NCBI GenBank assembly: GCA_943846595.1
Contig: OX044355.1
Location: forward strand, 434,001 to 498,000
Direction: 5' to 3'
Source of the DNA: an uncultured Polaribacter sp.
GTDB lineage: Bacteria; Bacteroidota; Bacteroidia; Flavobacteriales; Flavobacteriaceae
DNA: 64,000 nt
Position numbers and translations under genes: made by a program. The stretch's first letter is position 1; the number at the start of each line of letters is the position of its first letter. The notes beneath the pieces were generated by a model, which was not told the DNA's origin, searched no databases, and saw only the letters and a list, made by a program, of their open reading frames with translations. This document shows, in pieces, positions 21,600-30,382 of the stretch.

Positions 21600-22154
21600 T
21601 TACCTTCCCCAAACCCTTCTTACTAGATTTCTTGGTATGAAACTATACACGATACCCACAGAAAAATATTTGTGTGATTTTTGCAAATAGGTTTTGTCCG
21701 AAGAATACCGAAGCATGGCTTGAAAATTAACCCCATATTGTTGAGAAAACCAGAGCGTATTTCCGGCACCAAAATTTATAGTAGGGGAAGTTATTAATGC
21801 GTTAATAGAACTTACGCCCAACAACAAGTAAGGAACTGCATTGTCATCTGATCGGTTAAAATCATAGCGAATCGTTGCATCTAATGTTAAATACTTATTT
21901 AACTGTGGATCAATAATCTGCCCTGCAGCTACTGCCGCATTCAATGAAAATCCACCCAACAAATGTCGAGAAATATCGAGTCTCGGAAATTGATGCACAA
22001 ATTGATATCCCAAAAGTTTTGATTGTTCTGGAGTATATTTTGCAAGTGCATAACTAACTCCCGCAGTCCATTTACTGTCTTTACTTTGAGCCCGGAAAGA
22101 AATTGTAAAAATGAATACAAGTATTGTAAATAGAAAGTTTTTATTTAGAGTCAT
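21600..22154 (-). CDS. Outer-membrane beta-barrel protein
   Basis: A 184-residue protein with a signal peptide (to FRAQS) and alternating barrel strands: KWTAGVSYALAKY, LTLDATIRYDFNR, VPYLLLGVSSI, LWFSQQYGVNFQAMLRY, YFSVGIVYSF. The layout resembles the two barrels near 11-12.5 kb (dim similarity in DATIRYDFN-PYLLLG and WFSQQYGVNFQ), so it may be a distant member of the same group. No OmpA domain. It is convergent with the thioredoxin-like gene and divergent from mfd. The function is unknown. Confidence 0.8.
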   Translation of the reverse strand: MTLNKNFLFTILVFIFTISFRAQSKDSKWTAGVSYALAKYTPEQSKLLGYQFVHQFPRLDISRHLLGGFSLNAAVAAGQIIDPQLNKYLTLDATIRYDFNRSDDNAVPYLLLGVSSINALITSPTINFGAGNTLWFSQQYGVNFQAMLRYSSDKTYLQKSHKYFSVGIVYSFIPRNLVRRVWGR

Positions 22155-22270
22155 TGAATTTAGAGTATTGGAATCTAGTATTTACTTAAGAGATGCGACT
22201 TAAACTTTGTAAATATATTCTATTTGAATAGAAAATAAAATTGAAAATGGTTTTTTATCATTATAGAGCT

Positions 22271-22278
22271 TACATTTG
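22271..22278 (+). promoter_or_regulatory. -7 promoter box of mfd
   Basis: TACATTTG, a match to TAnnTTTG, 17 bases before the TTG start of mfd. The predicted leader is about 10 bases. Confidence 0.5.
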
Positions 22279-22295
22279 TATAAAAAATTAGTTCG

Positions 22296-25200
22296 TTGAG
22301 TAAACAGAACATTGTAGATCAGTATCAAAAATCTGGAAATAATTCACTGATCATTGAAGCACTTCAACAAGACAAAATTTCTCTTCAATTGAGGAATTTA
22401 GTGGGTTCCTCATTGTCTTTTGTGATCGCTGAAGCTTTTAAAAAAACAGACAGGCCCTATCTTTTAATTTTTGACAATAAGGAAGAAGCTGCTTACTATT
22501 TAAATGATTTGGAGCAACTTTTAGGAGATAAAAATGTGCTTTTTTATCCTAGTTCGTATCGAAGACCTTACCAAATTGAAGAAACTGACAACGCAAATAT
22601 ATTGTTGCGTTCTGAGGTTTTAAATCGAATTAATTCTAGAAAAAAACCAGCTATAATTATTACCTATCCAACGGCATTGTTTGAAAAAGTAGTAACGAAG
22701 AAAGAATTAGAAAAAAATACTTTAAAAGTTACTCTTGGCGAAAACCTATCATTAGACTTTGTAAATGAAATTTTATTTGAATACAAATTTAAGCGTGTCG
22801 ATTTTGTTACAGAGCCCGGTGATTTCTCTATGAGAGGAGGTATTATTGATGTATTTTCTTTTTCAAACGATGAACCCTATCGAATTGAATTTTTTGGAGA
22901 CGAAATAGACAGTATTCGAACTTTTGATGTGGCTTCACAATTGTCTAAAGAAAAGCTAAAAAAAATAGCAATCATTCCAAACATTGAGAACAAAAAACTA
23001 GAAGAAAGTCGAGAAAGTTTTTTAAAATATATCTCTGATAAGACCGTGGTTTTTTCAAAAAACAACGAACTCCTTACTGGCAATTTAGACTTGTTTTTCA
23101 AAAAAGCGGAAGAAGCTTTTGACAACTTATCCGAAGAAATTAAACACGCCAAACCCGTCGATTTATTTTGTGATGGTGCCTTTATAAAAAAACAATTACA
23201 GGATTTTTCTTTGGTGAATTTTGGGAACGAGAAAAACCTTGATGAATTTTGTCACCAAAACAAGAATGAAGTAGCATTCAATACACTCCCTCAACCTTCA
23301 TTTAACAAACAGTTTCACTTATTAATAGAAAACTTAAACGAATATCATAAGGCAGGTTTTACCAATTATATTTTTTGTGCGAACGAGCAACAAGCAAATC
23401 GATTTCATGACATTTTTGACGATGCCGAAGCTGAAGTTCATTACGAAACTATTGTTTTCCCTTTATACCAAGGTTTTGTTGACCTTCAAAGAAAATTAGT
23501 TTGTTATACAGATCACCAAATTTTTGAGCGTTATCATAAATTTAAATTAAAGAATGGATATGCAAAAAAGCAAGCCATTACACTCCAAGAATTAAATAAA
23601 TTAGAAATCGGAGATTATGTGACCCATATGGATCATGGAATTGGAAAATTTGGAGGCTTACAAAAAATTGATGTAGAAGGCAAAAAACAAGAAGCCATAA
23701 AACTCGTGTATGGAGATAGAGATATTTTATATGTAAGTATTCACTCGCTGCATAAAATTTCAAAATTTAATGGCAAAGACGGAAAACCGCCCAAAGTTTA
23801 TAAATTAGGTTCTGGGGCTTGGAAAAAAATCAAGCAAAAAACAAAAGCAAGAGTCAAACACATTGCCTTTAATTTGATTCAATTATACGCAAAAAGAAAA
23901 CTTCAAAAGGGCGTTGCTTATGGGCCTGACACCCATATGCAACATGAATTGGAAGGAAGTTTTATGTATGAAGACACCCCCGATCAATTTTCTGCAACAC
24001 AGGACATAAAAAAAGACATGGAAAAGGAACAACCCATGGATCGTTTGATTTGTGGTGATGTTGGTTTTGGAAAAACAGAAGTAGCTGTTCGAGCTGCCTT
24101 TAAGGCAGTAGATAATGGAAAACAAGTGGCTATTTTAGTCCCTACGACTATTTTGGCTTTTCAACATTTTAAAACCTTTTCTGAACGTTTAAAAGGCTTT
24201 CCAATAAAGATTGACTACTTAAATCGATTTCGGACTGCGAAGCAAAAAACAGCAACAATAGAAGGTGTTCAGCGTGGCGAAGTTGATATTATTATTGGTA
24301 CACATCAATTAACAAACAAACGAATTGCATTTAAAGATTTAGGGTTGTTAATAATCGATGAGGAACAAAAATTTGGCGTCGCGGTTAAAGACAAACTAAA
24401 AACGTTAAAAGAAAATGTAGATACCTTGACATTGACTGCAACGCCAATCCCAAGAACTTTGCAATTTAGTTTAATGGCAGCAAGAGATTTGTCAGTGATA
24501 AAAACACCACCACCAAACAGACATCCTATAGATACCAATGTGATTCGTTTTAACGAAGAAGTCATTCGAGATGCTATTTCTTACGAAATCTCTAGAGGAG
24601 GACAAGTGTTCTTTATTCATAATCGAATAGAAAACATCAAAGAGGTTGCAGGACTGCTCCAGCGCTTGGTTCCATCAGCAAAAATTAGAGTCGGTCATGG
24701 TCAGATGGATGGCAAAAAATTAGAAGAATTAATGCTCGGGTTCATGAACAATGAATTTGATGTCTTGGTATCCACTACCATTGTAGAAAGCGGTTTGGAT
24801 GTACCAAATGCGAATACTATTTTCATAAACAATGCCAATAATTTTGGTCTGTCTGATCTGCACCAAATGCGAGGTAGAGTTGGGCGTTCCAACAAAAAAG
24901 CCTTCTGTTATTTCATTACTCCTCCCTATCACATGATGACAGATGATGCAAGAAAACGAATTGAAGCACTGGTATTGTTTTCTGATTTAGGAAGCGGTAT
25001 TAACATTGCTATGAAAGATCTAGAAATTCGAGGTGCTGGAGACTTATTAGGTGGAGAACAGAGTGGTTTTATCAATGATATTGGATTTGATACTTATCAA
25101 AAAATTCTAAAAGAAGCCATTGATGAGCTGAAAGAAAACGAGTTTAAAGAGTTGTACCCAAAAGATCTTTCCATACCAAAAGAATTTGTAAAAGAGGTGC

Positions 25201-25646
25201 AAATTGATACCGATTTTGAAATTTTATTTCCGGATGATTATGTGAATTCAATCACAGAAAGATTGAGTTTGTACAACAAACTAGGAACGCTTGAAACTGA
25301 AGAAGCATTGACCATTTTTGAAACAGAAATAGCAGATCGCTTTGGAAAAATACCTGACGAAGTCAGTGATCTTTTGGATTCTGTTCGAATAAAGTGGCTG
25401 GCAAAGGCCTTAGGTTTGGAGAAAATTATTTTAAAACAGAAAAGAATGCTTGGCTATTTTGTAGCGAATCAACAGAGTGATTTTTACCAAACGGAAGCCT
25501 TCACGAAAATAATAAAATACGTGCAAAAAAATGGAAAAAGTTGTGTCATGAAAGAAAAAGAAACTAAAAACGGGTTGCGTTTGCTAATCACTTTTATCAG
25601 AATTGACTCCGTGAAAACAGCTTTAGCCATTTTACAAAAAATATAG
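22296..25646 (+). CDS. mfd: Transcription-repair coupling factor Mfd
   Basis: 1116 residues from a TTG start. Order: UvrB-like module (FVIAEAFKKTDRPYLLIF ... FVTEPGDFSMRGGIIDVFSF, about 1-330), CarD-like RNA polymerase-binding domain (IGDYVTHMDHGIGKFGG, about 430-500), a RecG-like translocase with Walker A GDVGFGKTEVAVRAAF, DEEQ box LLIIDEEQKFGV, and LTATPIPRTLQFSL, then QMRGRVGRSNKKAFCY and a C-terminal TRCF domain. Mfd removes RNA polymerase stalled at lesions and recruits UvrA. The length is typical. The EamA gene follows after three bases. Confidence 0.97.
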   Translation: MSKQNIVDQYQKSGNNSLIIEALQQDKISLQLRNLVGSSLSFVIAEAFKKTDRPYLLIFDNKEEAAYYLNDLEQLLGDKNVLFYPSSYRRPYQIEETDNANILLRSEVLNRINSRKKPAIIITYPTALFEKVVTKKELEKNTLKVTLGENLSLDFVNEILFEYKFKRVDFVTEPGDFSMRGGIIDVFSFSNDEPYRIEFFGDEIDSIRTFDVASQLSKEKLKKIAIIPNIENKKLEESRESFLKYISDKTVVFSKNNELLTGNLDLFFKKAEEAFDNLSEEIKHAKPVDLFCDGAFIKKQLQDFSLVNFGNEKNLDEFCHQNKNEVAFNTLPQPSFNKQFHLLIENLNEYHKAGFTNYIFCANEQQANRFHDIFDDAEAEVHYETIVFPLYQGFVDLQRKLVCYTDHQIFERYHKFKLKNGYAKKQAITLQELNKLEIGDYVTHMDHGIGKFGGLQKIDVEGKKQEAIKLVYGDRDILYVSIHSLHKISKFNGKDGKPPKVYKLGSGAWKKIKQKTKARVKHIAFNLIQLYAKRKLQKGVAYGPDTHMQHELEGSFMYEDTPDQFSATQDIKKDMEKEQPMDRLICGDVGFGKTEVAVRAAFKAVDNGKQVAILVPTTILAFQHFKTFSERLKGFPIKIDYLNRFRTAKQKTATIEGVQRGEVDIIIGTHQLTNKRIAFKDLGLLIIDEEQKFGVAVKDKLKTLKENVDTLTLTATPIPRTLQFSLMAARDLSVIKTPPPNRHPIDTNVIRFNEEVIRDAISYEISRGGQVFFIHNRIENIKEVAGLLQRLVPSAKIRVGHGQMDGKKLEELMLGFMNNEFDVLVSTTIVESGLDVPNANTIFINNANNFGLSDLHQMRGRVGRSNKKAFCYFITPPYHMMTDDARKRIEALVLFSDLGSGINIAMKDLEIRGAGDLLGGEQSGFINDIGFDTYQKILKEAIDELKENEFKELYPKDLSIPKEFVKEVQIDTDFEILFPDDYVNSITERLSLYNKLGTLETEEALTIFETEIADRFGKIPDEVSDLLDSVRIKWLAKALGLEKIILKQKRMLGYFVANQQSDFYQTEAFTKIIKYVQKNGKSCVMKEKETKNGLRLLITFIRIDSVKTALAILQKI

Positions 25647-25649
25647 GTT

Positions 25650-26507
25650 TTGCAAAATCCAGATCTTAAAAATCTTTCCAATTTATTATTAGCAACCGTA
25701 TTTATAAGTACTTCTGGGGTCTTAGGCAAGTACATTGCACTCCCTACTGAAATCATTATTTGGTTTCGAGCTTCTTTGGCAATGGTATTTTTATATGTTT
25801 ACTGTACCTACAAAAAAATCGATTTACGCATCTACTCAAAAAAAGAATACCTTCCTTTTTTTATGAGTGGGGTTTTTATGGCAGCGCATTGGGTAACTTA
25901 TTTTTATGCATTAAAACTTGCTAATGTTGCTTTAGGTATCTTGTCACTGTATACCTTTCCCATGCTAACGGCATTATTAGAACCGTTCTTTTTTAAGATG
26001 AAGTTTGACCCTATCTATATTGCATTAGGGCTTCTTATTTTAGCGGGTGTTTCTTTTTTGGTTCCTGAATTTAATTTGGAAAGCACACAAGTAAAAGGAA
26101 TTTTATTTGGCGTGTTTTCTGCACTTTGTTATGCCATTCGAATCCTGATCTTAAAAAAACATGTTGCCAATTATAACGGAACCATGCTCATGTTTTATCA
26201 AACGGTTATCATTACCGTCTTGCTATTGCCAACATTGTTTTTCATGGATCTTAGTGGACTGCAAAGTCAGTTTCCTTTCCTACTTTTATTGGCACTTTTA
26301 ACCACTGCCGTTGGTCATAGCCTCATGCTGCATTCTTTAAAGTTTTTCTCGGCAACTACAACCACTATTATTAGTAGTTTGCAACCCATTTTCGGAATTG
26401 GCTTGGCGGTGTTTTTTTTAAATGAAAATCCAAACTTCAACACCTATCTTGGAGGTGGATTGATTTTAATAACGGTTGTTATTGAAAGTGTACGCAGTAA
26501 AAAATAA
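25650..26507 (+). CDS. EamA/DMT-family transporter
   Basis: A 285-residue inner-membrane protein with about ten spans in two repeated EamA halves (LLATVFISTSGVLGKYIALP ... and GTMLMFYQTVIITVLLLPTLFF ...). The second repeat ends in the typical SLQPIFGIGLAVFFLNENP segment. The family exports amino acids or other metabolites; the substrate is not evident. It starts at a TTG three bases after the mfd stop, so it is read with mfd. It is convergent with the kinase-like gene. Confidence 0.9.
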   Translation: MQNPDLKNLSNLLLATVFISTSGVLGKYIALPTEIIIWFRASLAMVFLYVYCTYKKIDLRIYSKKEYLPFFMSGVFMAAHWVTYFYALKLANVALGILSLYTFPMLTALLEPFFFKMKFDPIYIALGLLILAGVSFLVPEFNLESTQVKGILFGVFSALCYAIRILILKKHVANYNGTMLMFYQTVIITVLLLPTLFFMDLSGLQSQFPFLLLLALLTTAVGHSLMLHSLKFFSATTTTIISSLQPIFGIGLAVFFLNENPNFNTYLGGGLILITVVIESVRSKK

Positions 26508-26514
26508 CCCTTAC

Positions 26515-27582
26515 TTAAAACAATTCTTTATTACTAATATCTAGATAGTTTCGTTTTACAAAATCGAGAATGGTTTCTAAGATTTCCCCCATGTTTTCAC
26601 AATCTTTAAATTTCACATCTCCAACATATTTTATCAAATGCTTTTTCAATAACTGAATATTGTCTGGAAAAGAAATGCTGTCTTGCTTCATGCATTTTAT
26701 CAAACGAGTCGCTCTTCTTGGTGCAGCAATCATTCTTTTTGCCATAAAAGAACGCTCTTCAACTTTATACTGCTGGATGGAATTGTTGTCTAATTTTTTA
26801 CTCACCATTTCTACGATTTTGAAGTTCTCTTTCATGAACTGAAGGTTATAGACTTTTAAATTTCCTTCAAAAGATTGTTGATCAAAATCGATGGCTCTAA
26901 TCTTATAAATGATTTGATCAAAATCATGTGTGGGAATAATCACATAATTATACGAACGCATATCTCCTAACAAACGCACAAGGCAACGTTCTTTGAACTT
27001 TATAAACTCTTTGGCAATTTGAGATTTTTCAGCTTCTGTACATTTTGGCAGGAAATCTTTTATAAAATCATCTCCAGGAATTCCAGCAATATGTTCTTCG
27101 ATTAAAGTGTCTTTATACACCAGAAAATTCAGGTTATGGGGAGACAAAATATGTTCTAACTCTAAACCATAAACCCGGGATGCATCCGCTTTTTTTACAT
27201 AAAAATACGTGTAATTATCATTTAGAATATTCCTGATTTTTATACGAAAGGGCTTTGAATTCCCAAACGTACAGTAATCAATAGCATCTACATTTAAAAA
27301 AGGAATGGTTGCATCATTTCCATCAGAATGCAACATTGTGTATATTTTTTTTAAACTCTTATCTATTTCTTGCCGGTCAAATTCTGAATAATAGGTTCGA
27401 ATCCAAAGAGTATCATCTTCACTTTTATCATACACCGTAATTGAGCCCTGAAAACGCAATAAATCATCATAAAAAATAGGGATCTTTATGGTTCTATTGT
27501 ATTTCAATAAATACTTTCCTAACATTTCGTTTATAGGAAATGTTGGCTTTTTCTTAGACATCAATTTTTTCTCTACCGCCAT
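26515..27582 (-). CDS. Uncharacterised protein with kinase-like (APH/HipA-type) motifs
   Basis: 355 residues from ATG 27582 (a TTG seven codons upstream would give 362). I know no assigned function. The order of motifs resembles a protein-kinase-like fold: a possible beta3 lysine in YFYVKKADASRVYGLELE with a following Glu, a hinge EEHIAGIPGDDF as in aminoglycoside phosphotransferases, a catalytic-loop-like LGDMRSYNYVI (Asp with Asn five residues on) and IRAIDFDQQSF in the DFG position 20 residues later. No signal peptide or membrane span is seen. It is co-directional with dprA (34 bases). Kinase activity is an inference from motif spacing. Confidence 0.7.
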   Translation of the reverse strand: MAVEKKLMSKKKPTFPINEMLGKYLLKYNRTIKIPIFYDDLLRFQGSITVYDKSEDDTLWIRTYYSEFDRQEIDKSLKKIYTMLHSDGNDATIPFLNVDAIDYCTFGNSKPFRIKIRNILNDNYTYFYVKKADASRVYGLELEHILSPHNLNFLVYKDTLIEEHIAGIPGDDFIKDFLPKCTEAEKSQIAKEFIKFKERCLVRLLGDMRSYNYVIIPTHDFDQIIYKIRAIDFDQQSFEGNLKVYNLQFMKENFKIVEMVSKKLDNNSIQQYKVEERSFMAKRMIAAPRRATRLIKCMKQDSISFPDNIQLLKKHLIKYVGDVKFKDCENMGEILETILDFVKRNYLDISNKELF

Positions 27583-27615
27583 CTTTCTGTTGATTTTGCT
27601 CAAAAATAAGAATAA

Positions 27616-28716
27616 TTAAATCAGTTCAAACAACTTCCCTGGCAAAGGTTTTAAAACACCTTTCATTTCCAACTGCAACAAAAGAGGTGAAAGTTGAAAT
27701 ACTGGAATATTACACTCTAAAGAAATAACATCGATAGGCTGTTGGCCTTTACAATGTAAAAAGTCATATATTTTTTGTTCCTTTTCATTCAATTCAAGAA
27801 ACAATTGTTGTTGGATTGATACTGGTTTTTCTTGCAAATCCCAATTCAGCATCTTCACAATATCTGAGGCAGTAGTTATAACAGCAGCTTTGTTGTTTTT
27901 TATCAAATCATTACAGCCTTTGCTAAAAATATCTGAAGCTCTTCCTGGCAAGGCAAAAACATCCCTATCGTATGAATTGGCAATGTCTGCCGTTACCAAA
28001 GAACCTCCTTTTTCTGCAGATTCTATAATAATTGTTGCTTTTGAAATGCCTGCAACGATCCGGTTTCTTTTTAAAAAATTCTCACGTTGTGGTGGATCAT
28101 CGTGCCAAAATTCGGTGATAAACCCCCCATTTTCATTGACTTGATGGATGTGTTTTTTATGTACTTTTGGATATGTATGTTCGAAACCATGTGCTAAAAC
28201 CGCAATCGTTTGTAAGTTGTTTTTTATAGCTGCTTTGTGGGCACAAATATCAACTCCGTATGCAAAACCGCTTACAATTATTGGATTGTAAATTGATAAC
28301 TCTTTAATGAGTTGATTGCAAAAATCTCGGCCATAAGAGCTCATATTTCTTGTTCCTACAATCGATATGGTTTTATCGTTCGAAACATCGATGCGCCCAT
28401 CTTTAAAAATAAGGATGGGCGCATCAATACAATTGAGTAAGTTTGTAGGATATCCATCCTCTAAAAAATAGGAGTATTGAATGTTATTTTCTTGAATGTA
28501 GTCTAACTCTTGTTTTGCTTTTAAAACATTGCTCGAATCAAACAAATGCTTTAAAGCATATTCTCCAATACCATTAATTTTTGCTAGAGTTGTCTTTTTT
28601 TCTTTGAAGATTTGCGCAACATCTCCCACGTGCAAAATGAGTTTTTTGGCCAAAATATCGCCAACAGCTTTGCTTCTTTGCAACCGTAAGATTGCTAATA
28701 GTTTTTCTTCTTCCAA
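27616..28716 (-). CDS. dprA: DNA-processing protein DprA
   Basis: 366 residues. The N-terminus has a helix-hairpin-helix-like region (NGIGEYALKHLF). The Rossmann core shows ISIVGTRNMSSYG, IVSGFAYGVDICAH, EFWHDDPPQRENFLKRNRIVAGIS and SLVTADIANSYDRDVFALPG. The C-terminus is a DML1-type winged helix (EKEQKIYDFLHCKGQQPIDVIS). DprA loads RecA on incoming single strands during natural transformation. Normal length. The strand and spacing fit co-transcription with the kinase-like gene downstream. Confidence 0.96.
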   Translation of the reverse strand: MEEEKLLAILRLQRSKAVGDILAKKLILHVGDVAQIFKEKKTTLAKINGIGEYALKHLFDSSNVLKAKQELDYIQENNIQYSYFLEDGYPTNLLNCIDAPILIFKDGRIDVSNDKTISIVGTRNMSSYGRDFCNQLIKELSIYNPIIVSGFAYGVDICAHKAAIKNNLQTIAVLAHGFEHTYPKVHKKHIHQVNENGGFITEFWHDDPPQRENFLKRNRIVAGISKATIIIESAEKGGSLVTADIANSYDRDVFALPGRASDIFSKGCNDLIKNNKAAVITTASDIVKMLNWDLQEKPVSIQQQLFLELNEKEQKIYDFLHCKGQQPIDVISLECNIPVFQLSPLLLQLEMKGVLKPLPGKLFELI

Positions 28717-28776
28717 AAGACAACAATTTGATTACCAATATATAAAAAATTGTTAATAATTTTTAGACCAACAGCG

Positions 28777-28805
28777 TTTGGAGGTTTACAAATTTCTTAT
28801 ATTTG
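28777..28805 (+). promoter_or_regulatory. Promoter of the SPOR-domain gene
   Basis: TTTG at 28777-28780 and TATATTTG at 28798-28805, 17 bases apart, close to the Bacteroidota -33/-7 consensus. The -7 box ends five bases before the ATG at 28811, so the message would be nearly leaderless. Confidence 0.55.
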
Positions 28806-28810
28806 TGTAT

Positions 28811-29692
28811 ATGACAGTAGAAAAATACATCAACGATTTACTATATAGGTATGATTGTGTAGTTGTACCCAATTTTGGTGGTTTTATTACAAATAAGATT
28901 GGCGCAAAAGTCAATTCCTTTTCACATACTTTTCATCCACCAACAAAGCAAATAACATTCAATGCGCATTTGAAGCAAAATGATGGTTTGGTGGTCAACT
29001 ATATTGCCGCTGTAGAAAATATTTCTTTTGAAAAAGCGCTTGTAAAAATTAGTACAACTGTTACTTCTTGGAACGAATCTTTAAAAAACGGTGCTGTTGT
29101 TTTTGAAAATATTGGATCAATCGCTTTCAATGAAGAAAAACAGTTGATTTTCGAACCTCAAAAAGAGCATAATTTCTTAACAAATTCTTTTGGTTTATCA
29201 ACGGTTTCATCGCCAGCAATAAAACACCCAGTTCATGCAAGCACAAGCAAATCTGTCATTCCTTTGTTTACTAAATATGCAGCAACAGCTGTTGTTTTGT
29301 TATCTCTCGGTTTTATTGTTCGCAACGGATATCAAGAAAGACAGCAAGAACAGATGTATGCTTCTCAAAAAGAAACAATCGACAAGAAAATACAAGCAGC
29401 TACGTTTGTTATTTCAAATCCATTGCCAACAATTTCTTTACAGGTAACCAAGGAATCTCCAAAATCTTTTCATGTAGTCGCTGGTTCTTTTCAATTCCCA
29501 GAAAATGCAGAAAAGAAGTTAAAACAACTAAAAAAGAAAGGTTATAATGCTACTATTTTAGGATTGAATAAATGGGGGCTCACTCAAGTTGCTTTCGATA
29601 GTTTTTACTCGCGCAAAGAAGCGCTTGCAGCGCTAACAACAATAAAAAAAGAGGTTTCTAAAGACGCCTGGATTTTAGCTAAAAAATTCTAA
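28811..29692 (+). CDS. SPOR-domain protein with HU-CCDC81-like N-terminus
   Basis: 293 residues from ATG 28811; an upstream ATG at 28778 is unlikely because the promoter box lies between them. Residues 1-110 match the paired bacterial CCDC81-like HU domains (YINDLLYRYDCVVVPNFGGFITN, GLVVNYIAAVENISFEKAL). One membrane span follows near 155-172 (AATAVVLLSLGFIV), then a periplasmic SPOR domain (KSFHVVAGSFQFPENAEKKLKQLKKKG). SPOR domains bind denuded septal glycan, so the protein probably acts at division sites. The joined HU-like part is typical of Bacteroidota. Confidence 0.9.
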   Translation: MTVEKYINDLLYRYDCVVVPNFGGFITNKIGAKVNSFSHTFHPPTKQITFNAHLKQNDGLVVNYIAAVENISFEKALVKISTTVTSWNESLKNGAVVFENIGSIAFNEEKQLIFEPQKEHNFLTNSFGLSTVSSPAIKHPVHASTSKSVIPLFTKYAATAVVLLSLGFIVRNGYQERQQEQMYASQKETIDKKIQAATFVISNPLPTISLQVTKESPKSFHVVAGSFQFPENAEKKLKQLKKKGYNATILGLNKWGLTQVAFDSFYSRKEALAALTTIKKEVSKDAWILAKKF

Positions 29693-29744
29693 AAATTCAA
29701 AATCTCTTTTCTTTTGATACCCTCTTTCGTTCGAAAACGATTCT

Positions 29745-29752
29745 TACCTTTG
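29745..29752 (+). promoter_or_regulatory. -7 promoter box of the thioesterase gene
   Basis: TACCTTTG, a full match to TAnnTTTG, 12 bases before the ATG. A TTTC at 29725-29728 is the nearest -33 candidate. Confidence 0.55.
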
Positions 29753-29764
29753 TAAAAAAAATTC

Positions 29765-30274
29765 ATGAATTCAAAAACACCTAAAGCGTCGTTAACAATA
29801 TTAACCGATTTGGTTTTACCTGGTGAAACAAATTATTTAGACAATCTTTTTGGTGGCGAACTATTGGCCCGAATGGATCGTGCTTGCAGTATTGCAGCAA
29901 GACGTCATTCTAGAAGAATTGTCGTTACTGCCTCAGTGAATCATGTTGCCTTTAACAAATCTGTACCCGTTGGAAGTGTGGTTACTGTTGAAGCAAAAGT
30001 ATCGCGTGCTTTTAGATCTTCTATGGAGATTTTTGCAGATGTTTGGATAGAGGACAGACTGTCTGGAGAAAAAACAAAGGTAAACGAGGGTATTTACACC
30101 TTTGTAGCTGTTGATGACACAGGAAAACCTGTAAAAATTGAACAAATTATTCCAGAAACAGATTTGGAAAAAGAACGCTTTGAAGGCGCATTAAGAAGAA
30201 AACAATTGAGTCTAGTTCTAGCCGGAAAACTTAACCCTGCAGACGCGACAGAATTAAAAGCTTTATTTCTCTAA
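29765..30274 (+). CDS. Acyl-CoA thioesterase, hotdog fold
   Basis: 169 residues of the hotdog acyl-CoA thioesterase (YciA/ACOT) type: ETNYLDNLFGGELLARMDRACSIAARRHS, with the Asn/Asp pair of the active region, then VNHVAFNKSVPVGSVVTVEAKV and a closing YTFVAVDDTGKP. It hydrolyses acyl-CoA to free acid and CoA in the cytoplasm; chain preference is unknown. It is a single gene with its own promoter; the next gene downstream is a pseudogene. Confidence 0.92.
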   Translation: MNSKTPKASLTILTDLVLPGETNYLDNLFGGELLARMDRACSIAARRHSRRIVVTASVNHVAFNKSVPVGSVVTVEAKVSRAFRSSMEIFADVWIEDRLSGEKTKVNEGIYTFVAVDDTGKPVKIEQIIPETDLEKERFEGALRRKQLSLVLAGKLNPADATELKALFL

Positions 30275-30382
30275 ACGGGTCAAAAATATTCGGACTTACA
30301 AGAAAAATCAGTAACAAAGCCCATTAAATTTCTTCTAAATTTTAAGATTGTATCTTAGCCTAAGACATCTCAATTTTAAAAA

